Shown piece by piece: positions 1-10,424 of a stretch of 64,000 nt of DNA. A program made the translations under genes and the position numbers. Below the pieces are notes generated by a model. That model had not been told where the DNA came from. It saw only the letters and a program-made list of their open reading frames with translations, and did not search any database. The stretch comes from Plantago major (taxonomy: Eukaryota > Streptophyta > Magnoliopsida > Lamiales > Plantaginaceae), in assembly GCA_026545765.1 (NCBI GenBank), contig CM048841.1, positions 99,467,352 through 99,531,351 on the forward strand, written 5' to 3'. Within the stretch, counting starts at the first letter, position 1. Every line of letters begins with the position of its first letter.

Positions 1-1815
1 TGGTCAACGGAGATGAATCGCTCCATCAGAATCAAGGCGCTCGTTCTCCTCCCTTCGTTCTTTGTCGCGGCGCTCCATCTCGTCCCTTTGTTGCTCAATC
101 TCTTGAGTTAGCCGAGCAACTTTGTTCCGGACCTCTGTTGCACCATTTCGAGACCTGGTCACTGTGTAAACCAACGCGTCTAGGCTATTGGGATGATGAT
201 GAGGAGCACCGGACTAGCCAAGCTCAAACCGAGGCTCCCGAGTCCATATATTCGCCCTTCTTTGTCGGTTTGTTGACCTCTAGGAAGATGTTGTCAACTT
301 GTTCAGTTGACAACACATCACCCGTCTCGTCCTCCTGCCTCGCCACCTGAGCATCAACCTCAGCCTGAAATCGTAAATAGCAGATATCATGATCAGTCTT
401 TTTTTCAAAAATAACTTGTAATAGTGTACAAATATGAAATTTAAGCAACATAAACATACCGCAATAGACGAGGCCCGGCAGTCGGTCCATACCCCGCCCT
501 TCTGCTTGGCCTTCTTGAAGATGTCATATTTGGATGTGACCTCCCCCGTGCGATCTGAACAACATATATAATCAACAATTTATCATCTCACAATTAAGTA
601 ATAATCAAAGACACAATACATACACGTAATTCTAGATTGAAAAAAACATATATATACATATCAATTGGTAATAATCAGTGACAGTAGATCGCCTCCCAAG
701 GTGGTGAACGGCCCTCCCTGCCACATCAGACTGAGATGCCCGGTTCTGTCTGTTGATGTAGGCAATATCCTGGACATCAATTCGGGGCCAGTAGGCATCC
801 CAAAGGGCCCACTCCTCTGCATCAACCTGTGGAGGCATTGGGCCACCCCGATCCCGAATGGCCTTCCAAGTACAGACCATATCCTCAGATAGTTTAGATC
901 CCAGTCGTAAACACGCCAGATCTGTGGATCAACTCTTCAGAATGAAGTACTCCTTCTACATTCCCAATTTTATACAACATCCAAAGTCAATACATACATA
1001 TATAACGTCACCATGTTACATCAATTTAATAAGATACAACAACATCACAAATATGGTGACTAACATATCACCCAAACAAAGTGGCTAACATGCCACCCAA
1101 ACAAAGTGGCTAACATACCACTCACATTGTCCACTAAATTTTACTAACACAATGGTGACTAACATATCACCCAAACAAAGTGGCTAACATACCACTCACA
1201 TTGTCATAAATTTTACTAACACAATGGTGACTAACATATCACCCAAATAAAGTGGCTAACATACCACTCACATATAGTGGTTAACATACCACTCACATTG
1301 TCCTAAATTTTACTAACACAATGGTGACTAACATATCACCCAAATAAAGTGGCTAACATACCACTCACATACAGTGGCTAACATACCACTCATATTAAAA
1401 CGGTTATAATTACAATCAAAGGAATGTCATATTTTAACTTACCCTCAGCTCATCGAAGTACTCGGCCCTCATGCGGTCCGAGATGTGAGACCAACACTCA
1501 CCACCGCCTCAGTGGCTCTCTCTGCTCTAAGATGTCACCTAGTTTGTTGTGGACCTCCCGAGGCCATAAACTGTTGTCAATGTATAAGATACAAGAAAAA
1601 AATATATATTACTTTAGTACAACAATTTATACTTGTCAACTATCATAAGTTATGTTTTACATATTTAAGAAGAATGTATAATACTTACTTGGCAGGACTA
1701 GCAGGAAAAATCACAGGCAAGCCGTTCCACGTGACGTTGGGATGATGTGGATCGAACACGAGGTAGGGACAATCGTCATGGTCGCCCTCCTGTATGTGTC
1801 TGTGCTGACTGGTAG
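1..1815 (-). pseudogene. Second CACTA gene (Transposase_24/ptta-like), multi-exon, degenerate
   Basis: CACTA elements carry a second gene that supplies an accessory DNA-binding product. Candidate exons on the minus strand: (1) about 1815-1692, DDCPYLVFDPHHPNVTWNG, ending at a GTAAGT donor; (2) about 1568-1439, LWPREVHNKLGDILEQ and later SDRMRAEYFDEL, before another GTAAGT; (3) about 921-700, with WALWDAYWPRIDVQDIAY then NRASQSDVAGRAVHHLGRRS, the W/YW and NRA-GxR pattern of Transposase_24; (4) about 541-473, GEVTSKYDIFKKAKQKGGVW; (5) about 400-10, ending in a charged coiled coil (RNKVARLTQEIEQQRDEMER) and a stop. Exon 2 needs a frame change, and exon 5 contains a frame change and a stop near 200-235. 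Exon boundaries other than the GTAAGT sites are my estimates. The family is fairly clear from exons 3-5; expression is unlikely to give a full product. Confidence 0.75.
1053..1400. repeat. Minisatellite-like tandem repeat inside CACTA intron
   Basis: ATGGTGACTAACATATCACC recurs at 1053, 1152, 1224 and 1321 (spacing 99, 72 and 97 bp). Each unit also holds one or more copies of GTGGCTAACATACCAC, itself an imperfect inverted repeat. The array lies in the presumed intron between exons 2 and 3 of the second CACTA gene. It looks like slippage or unequal exchange inside the transposon and resembles nothing else in the window. Confidence 0.8.
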
Positions 1816-2994
1816 AGCCCAGGCACCAATGTAGTCAGAAACATGAATGGCTCCTTCATGCACTCACAGGTGGGCAGGTTGTACGGTGTGAGCATCACTG
1901 GCCAACAAGAGTATTTTCGTTCACTCCCAAACGGGTTAAAACCATCCGTACAAAGTCTCAATCGTACATTTCTATATTCGGCTGCAAACTCTGTATATGT
2001 CTTGTCAAACTATTTCCATGCAGGTGAGTCTGCTGGATGGTCCATTCTACCATCTTCTGCATTATCCGAGATTACTCGCTCCTTGTGCCACCTCATTTTA
2101 TCCGCATAAGCACTTGAAGCATACAATCTTTTCAAACGAGGTGCTAGAGGGAAGTACCACATTTTCTTATGTGGGAGATTTTTCTTCTGTCGTTTCTTTG
2201 CAGCCCCCTCCTTGTAACGCTTGTACCGTTCCTTACCACAGAACTTGCATTGTATTAGATCTGCATCCTCCTCCCAATAGATCATGCACATTTTCGGACA
2301 ACAGTCTATGGTTACCACAGGCAACCCTAAACCCCGCATCTTTTTCTTCGCTTGGTAAAAGTTGGTGGGAACTAGGTTTTCTTCAGGACAAAGGTCCGAC
2401 ATTACGTCAACCCATTCATTGAAGCTCCTTTCAGATTGCTGGTCATTAGCCTTACAACTCATTAGCCGAGCCAACAAAGACAACTCAGTGAGCTTACACC
2501 CCGGATAAACCGGCTTCCTTGATGATTCTAACAAGTCAAAGGAACACCTGATCCTCGGGATTCGGTGGTTCCTCCACCTCCACCTCGGTTTCAGTGTTAG
2601 TTGTGTCCATGAACTCTACCCCTGCAGCATCATACACCATTTGTTCGACTCGAGCTCGAATAGCATCGCCTTCAGATGTACTTTGTTCCCTGACTTGTTC
2701 ATTTTTTCTCTTCCTTCCACGCTGTCTGTATTGGTCATATGTATTGGACGGTGCTGCTTCCTCACCATGATGATTCCATACCTGATACGCAGGCAGGAAT
2801 CCATTTTTCCTCAAGTGCTGGACTACTGCTGTAGGAGTCACGTATTGCTTGTTTCTGCACTGTTTCATTGCACAAGGGCACTTTATCAACCCATCCTTTA
2901 CACAAGCCGGATTTGAGATTGCAAATGCAATGAAACCTTCAACCCCTTTCGTAAAACTCGATTGAACTACGCCATTTAGAGTACGACAATACAT
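1815..2994 (-). pseudogene. TNP2-like CACTA transposase, frame-disrupted and C-terminally truncated
   Basis: TNP2 is the transposase of plant CACTA elements; it binds and cuts the element ends in the nucleus. The first block (2994-2536) is the N-terminal transposase-associated domain: SWMYCRTL, a CPC cysteine motif, and a His/Trp stretch around VWNHHGE. The second block (about 2550-2010) is the start of the TNP2 domain: YPGCKLTELSLLARLM, FYQAKKKMRGLGLPV, a CC motif, IYWEED, CKFCG. It continues past an in-frame TAG at 2010-2012 into FDKTYTEFAAEYRNVRL, LCTDGFNPFG and a LTPYNLP motif. Between the blocks (about 2515-2560) the frame shifts by one. After PFMFLTTLVPG the normal remainder of the family (rest of TNP2, then DUF4218 and DUF4216 regions) is absent and second-gene sequence follows at once. 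The first visible ATG is 2994, but frame-consistent SWM residues lie just upstream, so the true start is uncertain. Identity of the family is secure; function is lost. Confidence 0.9.
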
Positions 2995-3879
2995 CCATGA
3001 GCAATTGAATTCATTGTATACTTTTTAACTTTGTTCCAATTGATTAGATCGTATTTAATATATTAGATCGATTCCAATTCGGATAAGAAGATTGTAGAGA
3101 TTAATTGTTAATTATTATACGTTCCTTATAAATTAATTATTAAGTGTTCGATATGTTACAAAATTTATTGAGTGTTTTACTTCTACGAGTTATAAATTAT
3201 AAATTACACGTTAATATAATCAACATATTATCCGTCGCTCAAAACACTTAACTACATCCTCGTAATTTAGTACATATACGAATTTATCAAATTAACTCCA
3301 ACTACTACTTACATACATATCAAATTAACTAAACTAACTACATACATACTTAACATACATATCAAATTAACTAAACGAACTAAACCAACTACATACATAC
3401 TTAATTAACATACATACTTCACTACATACATACTTATCGAATTAACATACATACATATTGAATTACTACATACATTCATATCAAATTAACTAAACTAACT
3501 ATCAAATTACATATACAAATCAAATTAATCAAATTACATATACATATCAAATTACATATAATTGATCAAATTAACTAAACAAGCTACTACATACTTCATA
3601 TAAACATACAATTGCGAATAAGTAGTCAAGAATCAAAAAAATCCCAATTTTTCAAAAGTTAGGGTTTAGAAGGAAGAAAATAGCGGATGAAATTTGAAAT
3701 TGAAGGAAGAAACGAGCTCCTCGTCCAACGATCTTCGAATTGACACCAAGATTGGGAAGAATCGACAACAAATGGCCGGATTTGACGGAGGAGAAAGGAA
3801 GAAAAAGAAGAAAAACGAAGAAGAAGAATGAAGCCGAAATGGCTTCTGCTTCAGCCCAAAATGGCTAAAACATTACTGG
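2995..3879 (-). other. AT-rich CACTA leader with degenerate short repeats
   Basis: No gene is visible. It lies upstream of the TNP2 reading frame and would hold the promoter and leader. From about 3290 to 3600 the plus strand is a degenerate microsatellite of ACATACATA and ATCAAATTAACTAAA units. From 3650 to 3830 it becomes purine-rich with many GAAGAA runs. No clear TATA box could be chosen among the AT-rich sequence. Confidence 0.6.
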
Positions 3880-4224
3880 GCCGACGGACACGTATCCGTC
3901 GGCCCAATAGCGATCCCTCGCTATACGGGGCGATGGATAACTAACCGTCGCCCCGTAGCGACGGATCGCTAATCCGTTGCCATATTTTATTTTTTTTATT
4001 TAACATATAAATATTAACGACGGATAATTTATCCGTCGTTAATATTTAATTTTCTTTTTTTTTTAAAAAAAAAGTCAAACAACGGGCGACAGATTAATAA
4101 AATCCGTCGCCCATATAGCGACGGATAAAATTATCCGTCGCTAATGAGCGACGGATAAAATCGGTCGCCAAATCTAGCGATCCGTCGCCCCTTTCCATCG
4201 TTTTACCTCAGAATTCTTGTAGTG
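3880..4224. repeat. CACTA subterminal repeat region and terminal inverted repeat
   Basis: At least ten copies of AGCGACGGAT or its reverse ATCCGTCGCT, some with AACGACGGAT variants, lie in both orientations, often as close inverted pairs (for example about 4021-4045 and 4118-4160). Such motifs are the binding sites of the accessory transposon protein in CACTA elements. The terminus TTCTTGTAGTG ends at 4224. The same motif set flanks the second CACTA element in this window, showing shared family membership. Confidence 0.9.
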
Positions 4225-5006
4225 GAACCTATATGAATGAATCCAAAACCCTAGAAACGAATATACAATACTATCACATAACTACCGTGTTCGGAGTGGT
4301 TTAGCTACTCATGATAGAAGCAAGGATCAAAGAATTCAAGATATTGCTCATGTTAAACATAAACAGAATGATAATCGCATGCAAGCTCATACAATTCGAC
4401 AACAAAAACAAGAACGAATTGTAAAGAGATAAACAATAGAGAATTACCACAATAATCAGGAATTTGATATCAATCCTTCAATCAAAGATAAAACCAAGCT
4501 CCAATGTATTTCAACGTCAAGAATAATGTCTAGGATCCTCTTTTTTCAAAACTAGGTTAAAAGAAGTATGAAAGAAAAGGACTCAAAAATTCAAATCTAA
4601 TAAGGAAAAAAAAACTAATCCTGCGTCTCTCGCCGCAGCGGAAGAAATAGCTCGCCGCAGCGAGCCTTCTTAATCGCAATATATATCCAGCTCGCATAAT
4701 CTCGTCGCGGCGGACCAATTCCTTCGCCGCGGCGAGTTTCAATCTTCAAAACAGGAGCATCACTCGCTAAATCTCGCCGCGGTGAGCCATGCTGGAAGTT
4801 TCAATGCCAAGCTCGTAAAATCTCGCCGCGGCGAGCCATGCTAACCGACTTGTTCTCTCATACGGCTCAAAAGACACAGATTTCTACAAAATGCAAACAA
4901 AACACCAAAGCGTAAAAACGAACTAAAAAGACTATAAAACTAAAGACAGAGACTCACAAAGACTTCTAAAAAAGACCAAATGAGACGTTAGAATATTGTC
5001 TCATCA
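4225..5006 (-). mobile_element. Ty3/gypsy Tat-type LTR fragment, inverted
   Basis: Read on the minus strand, the LTR starts TGATGAGAC at 5006, preceded by a purine-rich tract (GGTTTGGGGATTT, complement of 5007-5019) as at the 3' end of a gypsy internal region. TGATGAG-type LTR starts and the later GAGTAGCTAAAC motif (here near 4309) are typical of Tat-lineage LTRs, and the same features recur in the LTR at 11928. The GC-rich part (4629-4835) holds six copies of CTCGCCGCGGCGAG-like palindromes. The 3' portion is cut off by the CACTA insertion at 4224/4225. Old and incomplete; no age can be estimated without its partner LTR. Confidence 0.7.
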
Positions 5007-5888
5007 AAATCCCCAAACCGAACCTTTGCTCGAGCAAACACACAACCTAAACACACTAGACTCTAAACAACGACACATAAGAACACATAAACGAGTCAGA
5101 CTTCCAAGTGACCGAACTCTACCATTGTAACCTTAAATATGATAAAACCTTAAACTATAAGAAGCTCAAAGAGTCCTACTTAAAGAATCAACAAACACCT
5201 CTAGCAACAAAAACAAAAATTCAGGATACGGTTAAAATTGAAGCACATAATGTAAATACTGCTAAGAAGCTACAAACCTAACGCTCTACTAGAAATCCAT
5301 AAAAGCAGACCAATAAGAAGAAATAACAAAATGAGCCAAGGATTTTGATAAATGAGATAATTCAGAGGAGTTTGATTTGAAGCGTGCACTTAGAAATGGC
5401 GTTTCAGATGAGATACCATATAGTAGGTAGGTCTAGGGTTTCAGATTCACGATGAAGGCAGGAGGGCATCTCTTCGTCCAGCAGTCCTCGATTAGATTTG
5501 ATGGTTTCCGATCACTTGTATATCGCGAGCAGGACAAAAACCTCACTGAAGAAGGTCTTGATCGTAGATTGAAGGCTGCTACACTTTACTGGGCCTGATG
5601 GTGAATACGGATGCAGCAGAGGCGGTGGTGGTTGCTACGGTGTCTATAGTGGAGGTGGTGGCGTGGTGCTGCATCTATTTTCACCTGTCCAGTAGATAAA
5701 TGTGGGAAGAGGTTTTTCTAAATGTCGGGTTGGGTCGGGAGATAATATAGGAACTAGAAGGTAAAGAGATGAAGGTTAAGGGGAGAGTCACAAGCCGGTC
5801 TCTGTCAAAGTGTTTCAATTCAAAAGAAGGCCAACCTCTTTTACACACAAAAAATTGTATTTTATATCGATAATAATACATTCGGACA
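5007..5888. other. Tat 3' internal remnant, then unassigned sequence
   Basis: The first tens of bases fit the 3' end of a Tat internal region on the minus strand: a TTTGCTCGAGCAAA palindrome (5029-5042) followed by the purine tract next to the LTR. From about 5060 to 5440 the sequence is A-rich on the plus strand and non-coding. From 5440 to 5888 it is more balanced, with GGTGGTGG stretches at 5620-5660. No gene is supported; the short frames have no recognisable motif. Confidence 0.45.
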
Positions 5889-6259
5889 CACTACAAGAAT
5901 TCTGTCATTTCACGACGGAAAGGGGCGACGGGAATCCTTCGCCTCTTAACGACGGATCGCTCAATTTAGCGACGGATAGGGCGAAATGCCCTATCTGTCG
6001 CTAACCGTCGTTATATCCGTCGATACGTAGCGACGGATAACTACAGATAACTATCCGTCGCTATAGCGACGGATATTTCTATCCGTCATTATGTTTTGTT
6101 GACCTTTTAATTTTTAAAAAACCAAAAATAGTTTTTTAACAATGGATAGATTATCCGTCGTTAAATATTAAATTTTTAAAAAAAAATTAACGACGGATAG
6201 ATTTATCCGTCGCTAAAATCGGCAGAAACCCTAATATTTAACCCTTCTCTTCCTCCCTT

Positions 6260-6760
6260 TACTCACAATCACTTCCCTCCTTCTTCCTTCCTCCCACCAC
6301 CACCACTCCACCACCACCCAACTCGCCACCTCCTCCACCACCACCCAACTCGCCTTCACCACCACTGCCACCCTCCAACTCCACCACATCCGCCTCACCA
6401 CCACCGTCTAGCTGCCTACCTCCACCGCACCACCGTCCTTCCACAACCACCGCAACACCCACCTCCACCTCCCACCACCACGGTCTCTCCCAGATCTGAA
6501 CCACCACCGCTCCACCGCTCCACCACCACCACTCAAAGGTCTCCAGCCACCCTTCCACCGCTCCTCCACCCACCACTACCTTCGCCGCCTTCCACAGATC
6601 CACCACCCTCCATCCACCTGCCACCACCCACATCCTTTCCGAGATCCGCCTCCACCAGTCCAGATCCACCACCACCGGATTCGCCACCCTCCACCACCAC
6701 CATTTCCACGCCGCTGTCACCACCTCCGCACCACCATTGCCACCACCCAACTCCACCAAG
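6260..6760. repeat. CCA/CCT-rich low-complexity segment
   Basis: Strongly pyrimidine-biased plus strand made of CCACCACCA, CTCCACC and CCTCC words interleaved with GATCCGCC-like pieces. Reading frames across it give only Gly/Val/Trp-rich or Pro-rich low complexity with no domain. It fills the interior of the non-autonomous CACTA element. It might be a decayed captured host fragment for a proline-rich protein, but nothing proves that. Confidence 0.7.
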
Positions 6761-6809
6761 ATCTTCTTTGTAATAAATTATTGAATATTGTATTATTGAT
6801 AAAATCATA

Positions 6810-7029
6810 ATCCCTACGTCCCAGTTTCATCTTCCCGCATTCCATTTTGGTCAATCCCAACTTCATCTACCCATCCTTTAAATGGAAAAGCTCTCTTCTA
6901 CTTTATACACAATGTATCATACTTTATTTACTATTTTCATACTTTATACACTCTCTTTCCTACTTTATTCACTTTTCTCTTAAAACCCGTGTTCGGGACT
7001 GCGGAAGGATCAAACTGGGACGGAGGGAG
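6810..7029. mobile_element. Stowaway (Tc1/mariner) MITE, 220 bp
   Basis: The ends are inverted repeats of the Stowaway consensus: ATCCCTACGTCCCAGTTTCA on the left and, reading inward from the right, CTCCCTCCGTCCCAGTTTGA. They are flanked by TA on both sides (6808-6809 and 7030-7031), the expected target duplication. The right end is canonical and the left differs at two bases. It is inserted inside the non-autonomous CACTA element and is thus younger than it. It carries no coding sequence. Confidence 0.92.
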
Positions 7030-7428
7030 TATTAAATATTGTATTGTATTGTATTATTGTATATTGAATTTTGTATTAAATTTTCGATTTATTGTATAAT
7101 CGTATTGAATATTGTAGTTTCGATTTGTCCGATTTGAATATCAACCGTATTATTGTCAGATTTGAATATTGTAGTTTCGATTTGTCAAGATCTCGTCCGA
7201 TTTATTGTATATTCATATTTGAATTTTGTATTCGTATACAAATTTTTTTTTTTTAAGATAGCGATTTAGCGACGGATAGTCCTGGTCAACAAACTATCCA
7301 TCGCTAAATCCGTCGTTATTTAGCGACGAATAATTATCTGTCGTTAATCCATTGCTAAGCCCTTCGTGAGATGATGATTTTTTTATCTGTCGTTAAATCC
7401 GTCGCTAAAACTGTGGATTTTTGTAGTG

Positions 7429-8070
7429 ACTGTATTAGTAGAGTGACGTAATACAGTCGTACTATATTAGTAGAGTTAAGTAATACAGTCAGAAAGTTAT
7501 AATACAGTCAAATGGACTTTATTTGAAAACACCAAAACACTGTTGACCTCTTTTTTAAATTTGGGTGCAAAATTGGCCTTTGGCACAACTTTTCCCAAGG
7601 TTAGGGAGGTGTAGTAGTTAAGGCTTTTCGGAAGTGATGGGCTTGGGTTGGTATCGGATAAGGTAAATGTTGGGTTGGATTGAGTAGCTGGAGAAGGAAA
7701 AGCTGCATTTGGGCTTGGTATAGGAGTAGTTGTGGTCACTGGGCTAAAGGTATTGGGCTGATATACCAGGTCAAGGTCCATGGAAGATTTTCAGAGTCAA
7801 AAGATCCTGGGAGTCAACTTTTGGGTGATTTCCATAAACAATCAGCTTCCTAGTTCTACCATAACCGATTTTCCCAAATCTCGCTCAATATTCCTCCGAC
7901 CAAAGTTAACTTGAACTGATGCCGTGAAATCAGGATGGTTTGAAAAAACCGGTCTACTTCCCAAAATACCCTTACAGTATTATGAGTAGTAAATCCTGGG
8001 TTTCATCGTTTTTGTTCTCGCTCACAGACTCTGCCTGTCCGACCTCCATACCGCTATAGCACTATTTCAG
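7429..8070. other. Intergenic region upstream of the F-box gene
   Basis: Two copies of TATTAGTAGAGT followed by GTAATACAGTC (about 7433-7495) form a short direct repeat. A 94-residue open frame on the minus strand (7497-7781) has a Pro/Ser/Thr-rich N-terminal half but no recognisable domain, and I do not call it a gene. The last ~90 bases before 8070 probably include the 5' untranslated exon of the F-box gene. Confidence 0.4.
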
Positions 8071-8256
8071 GTAAATTCTAGAGATTGCTCATGCAAGTCT
8101 TTCTCGTTTAGCCTAATTAATTTTGCTAATTTATCTATATATTTAAGAGTACTCTGACTAGAAATCCGTTCATCATGTTTTGTCTTTTTTGTTTTAATCG
8201 ATCTCATTGCTCATGTTATTTTTTCTTTTCTTCTCCCTCTGCTCGTAACATCATAG
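8071..8256 (+). other. Probable 5'-UTR intron of the F-box gene
   Basis: A donor TTCAG|GTAAAT at 8070/8071 and an acceptor CATCATAG at 8256, preceded by a TTTTTTCTTTTCTTCTCCCTC tract less one base, fit plant intron borders. This would place a short untranslated exon near 7990-8070 and the start codon 62 bases downstream of the acceptor. Predicted from sequence only. Confidence 0.45.
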
Positions 8257-8317
8257 AAGATTGATTGATAATTTAAGAGGTGCATTAGTCTTCGTCGAGA
8301 TCAAAAGAAGAAGAAAT

Positions 8318-9425
8318 ATGAGTATTATTGATAATCTTGATGAACAAAAGGTGCCCAACGATTTGCTAATCGAAATTCGAATGGTTGCTCAGAGAAGTCC
8401 CTCCTGCGATTCAAGTGTGTATCCAAGTGGTGGTATGATCTAATAACACATCCAACGTTTATCAATAACCACCTCATCAAAGGGTTTGCTACTACAAGAA
8501 GATCATCTTGTTACACCGTTCTTTCCAAGATGACCATCGCATACTCTCTTTTCATGATTTGGATTCACCTGAGTTAGTGGAGATTCGGCCAAATCTCTCA
8601 CTCTCTTTTCTCAAGGATTTGATCCCACCTCAAATATATGAGTTTCTTGGTTCCTGCAATGGCATTGTCTGCTTTAGTAGTAGTTATGGCCCTTACGCAA
8701 TATTTTTGTGTAATCCGGCACTAAACCAATTTAAGAAGCTTCCGTCTTGCCCTCTTGATTGCCCGCAAGGTTACAAGCATGGAAGGTTAGGTATGGGATT
8801 TGGTGTCACTTGCAGCAATGAGTTCAAAGTTATAGTCATGAGATGCATTTTCGACATTAATAATGAGGAAGCAGAATCTTTGATCTCGATCCATTTATAT
8901 ATTTCAAGCACGAATTTGTGGAAAGAAGTTGGTAGTGATTCTAAGGTTAAAAAGTCTTATTATGATAGTCATGTTTTCTTCAATGGTGCTTGTCACTGGT
9001 TCCGTGATGAAGATTATGAAGAACTGATACTTTCTTTTGATATGAACACCGAAGTATTCAACAACTTGGAGTTACCTGATAATGTAGATTGGGTCGGCAG
9101 ATATGGCATCAACAGATATGCCCTAATAGTCCTCAATGAGTGTCTTGCCTTTGTTCAACATAAAGGGGTTCAATCGATGTCTGAGGCTATTGAGGTTTGG
9201 GAGATGGAGGAATATGGCATTAAGGAATCGTGGAATTTGAAATTTATGATATGGCCTCACCTTGTCGTTTGCCCGTTCTTGGCGTGGAAGAATGATGAGT
9301 GGCTATTAATGGAAACAAGTAAAGGCCAATTGGCATCCATTTGTTTAAACAATTGTGAAATTAAAAAATTTGAAATTTATGGGGTTGTGGGTAGCATTAA
9401 GTCCGTAATTCATGAGGATGCTTAG
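8318..9425 (+). pseudogene. F-box protein with FBA-type C-terminal domain, frame-disrupted
   Basis: Plant F-box proteins of this type are substrate receptors of SCF E3 ubiquitin ligases: the N-terminal F-box binds SKP1 and the C-terminal F-box-associated domain binds the target. The ATG at 8318 (MSIIDNLDEQKVPNDLLIEI) starts the F-box. Its second half (KSLLRFKCVSKWWYDLITHP, about 8392-8452) is in another frame, and the FBA domain (about 8508-9425) in a third. The FBA part has the family landmarks: FLCNPALNQFKKLP, GMGFGVTCSNEFKVIVM, SFDMNTEVFNNLELP, then IEVWEMEEYGIKESW. Two shifts, near 8365-8392 and 8500-8508, break an otherwise normal gene of about 370 codons. Either it is a recent pseudogene or the assembly has two indel errors, since codons elsewhere look well kept. 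The upstream in-frame codons from 8261 lack an ATG, so 8318 is the better start. Such genes form large, fast-evolving families; no target can be inferred. Confidence 0.8.
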
Positions 9426-10424
9426 GATTTAAATTAAATCGTAATCCGCTTCAATTTCTCTTTTTGTATGAACCACATATTATGTTCTTTCAGTTTCATA
9501 GTTTGAGTACAAAGTCTTGATGTTTTTAGTTTATTATTTATTTGATAAAGGAATGGTAGAAAGCTGAAAGATGACATAACAAACTCCTAATCTCCTGATC
9601 TTACACTGATTCAACTGCAAAGGCCAATTCAATAACCGGAGTGACAATAATCTTCTGCTATAACCGTTGGAAATATGTGAAGAAAATATTAAACTTAATG
9701 CGTCGTAGGGTATATTTACATAAAGACTATTTATTAACTATTCGTTAGTTAAGTAAACTAAATATTTTTTCGTAAGCTACTATGTAAGAACTTGAATTGA
9801 TATATTGGATGCCCAAAACGAATTTTGGTTTAGTGAGAAATTAATGCTCACAGTTGGAAGGTGGAATGGGTTTATACTTTACATTGCTTGCAAATGAATA
9901 AGAATAAGATGTCTAGTTTATATAAACTGTCATGCCATACTAGGTGTTCAAGTGTGAAGGAAAGGTTATGGAAAACTCTCTACCCGGGCAGGTAGAGGTG
10001 TAAAACTTGGCCCGATTTGTATTGAAGCCAATGGGACTTGGGTGCGAGCAGGCGCATGTCGAGACCCGCATCACGAATTCCTAACCGAAATTGCTTTCTT
10101 TTCCAATCTTCATATTGTCCTAGTATAATCTAAGTTCGCATGAACTTCAAGAAAACTGTGCAAGTACAGGCCTCTGATTGACCTTATTTAAAGGCGGTTT
10201 TGATTTTATATCCTTTTTGTTATGATATCTTTAATTAATTGTATTACTGAAACTAATAATAAAATTAATGGAAAGTATTTATTATTACTTAATTATTGAG
10301 GAATGAGGATTATCATTAATGGAACATGGGTGTTATGGATGTTGATGGCATGGATGGAACAGTACGATCTTGATATGGAGTAATTATTTATTAAGTTGCT
10401 GCTAATTGATTATATTATGATGAT
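9426..10424. other. AT-rich intergenic sequence, no gene seen
   Basis: The first ~100 bases are probably the F-box 3' untranslated region. The rest is AT-rich, with an isolated GC-richer patch (about 9980-10080) containing CCCGGGCAGG and GGCCCGATTTG that matches no family I recognise. No open frame, RNA gene or repeat is supported. Confidence 0.5.

Larger units (their letters stand above)
1..4224 (-). mobile_element. CACTA (En/Spm) DNA transposon, right-hand part
   Basis: The right end reads, on the minus strand, CACTACAAGAATTCTG (4209-4224), the classic CACTA terminus. It is followed inward by many short subterminal repeats and then by a TNP2-type transposase read leftwards. The other terminus is not in the window, so the element is at least 4.2 kb and its 3-bp target duplication (GAA follows at 4225-4227) cannot be tested. 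Layout on the minus strand: terminus, subterminal repeats, AT-rich leader, TNP2 remnant, second gene remnant. Both genes are disrupted, so this copy is probably non-autonomous. It lies inside an inverted Tat-type LTR, so it is younger than that LTR. Confidence 0.9.
5889..7428. mobile_element. Non-autonomous CACTA element
   Basis: It starts CACTACAAGAATTCTG (5889-5904) and ends TTTTTGTAGTG (7418-7428), a matching inverted terminus. Both ends carry inward AGCGACGGAT / ATCCGTCGCT subterminal repeats (about 5935-6210 and 7258-7415). The left end resembles the right end of the 1-4224 element beyond the terminus (both have GGAAAGGGGCGACGG soon after), so it is a deletion derivative of the same family in opposite orientation. 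Flanking triplets are ACA and ACT, so a perfect 3-bp target duplication is not seen. No transposase is present; the interior is a CCACCA-rich low-complexity stretch and a MITE. It depends on a full element elsewhere for movement. Confidence 0.88.

Noticed and set aside
6259-6808. Gly/Val/Trp-rich ORFs of 91 and 166 residues on the minus strand
   Set aside because: Low-complexity translation of the CCA-rich stretch inside a non-autonomous transposon; no domain and no codon structure.
7497-7781. 94-residue Pro/Ser-rich ORF on the minus strand
   Set aside because: No recognisable domain, no clear promoter or splice context, and no evidence of conservation; kept only as a remark in the intergenic entry.
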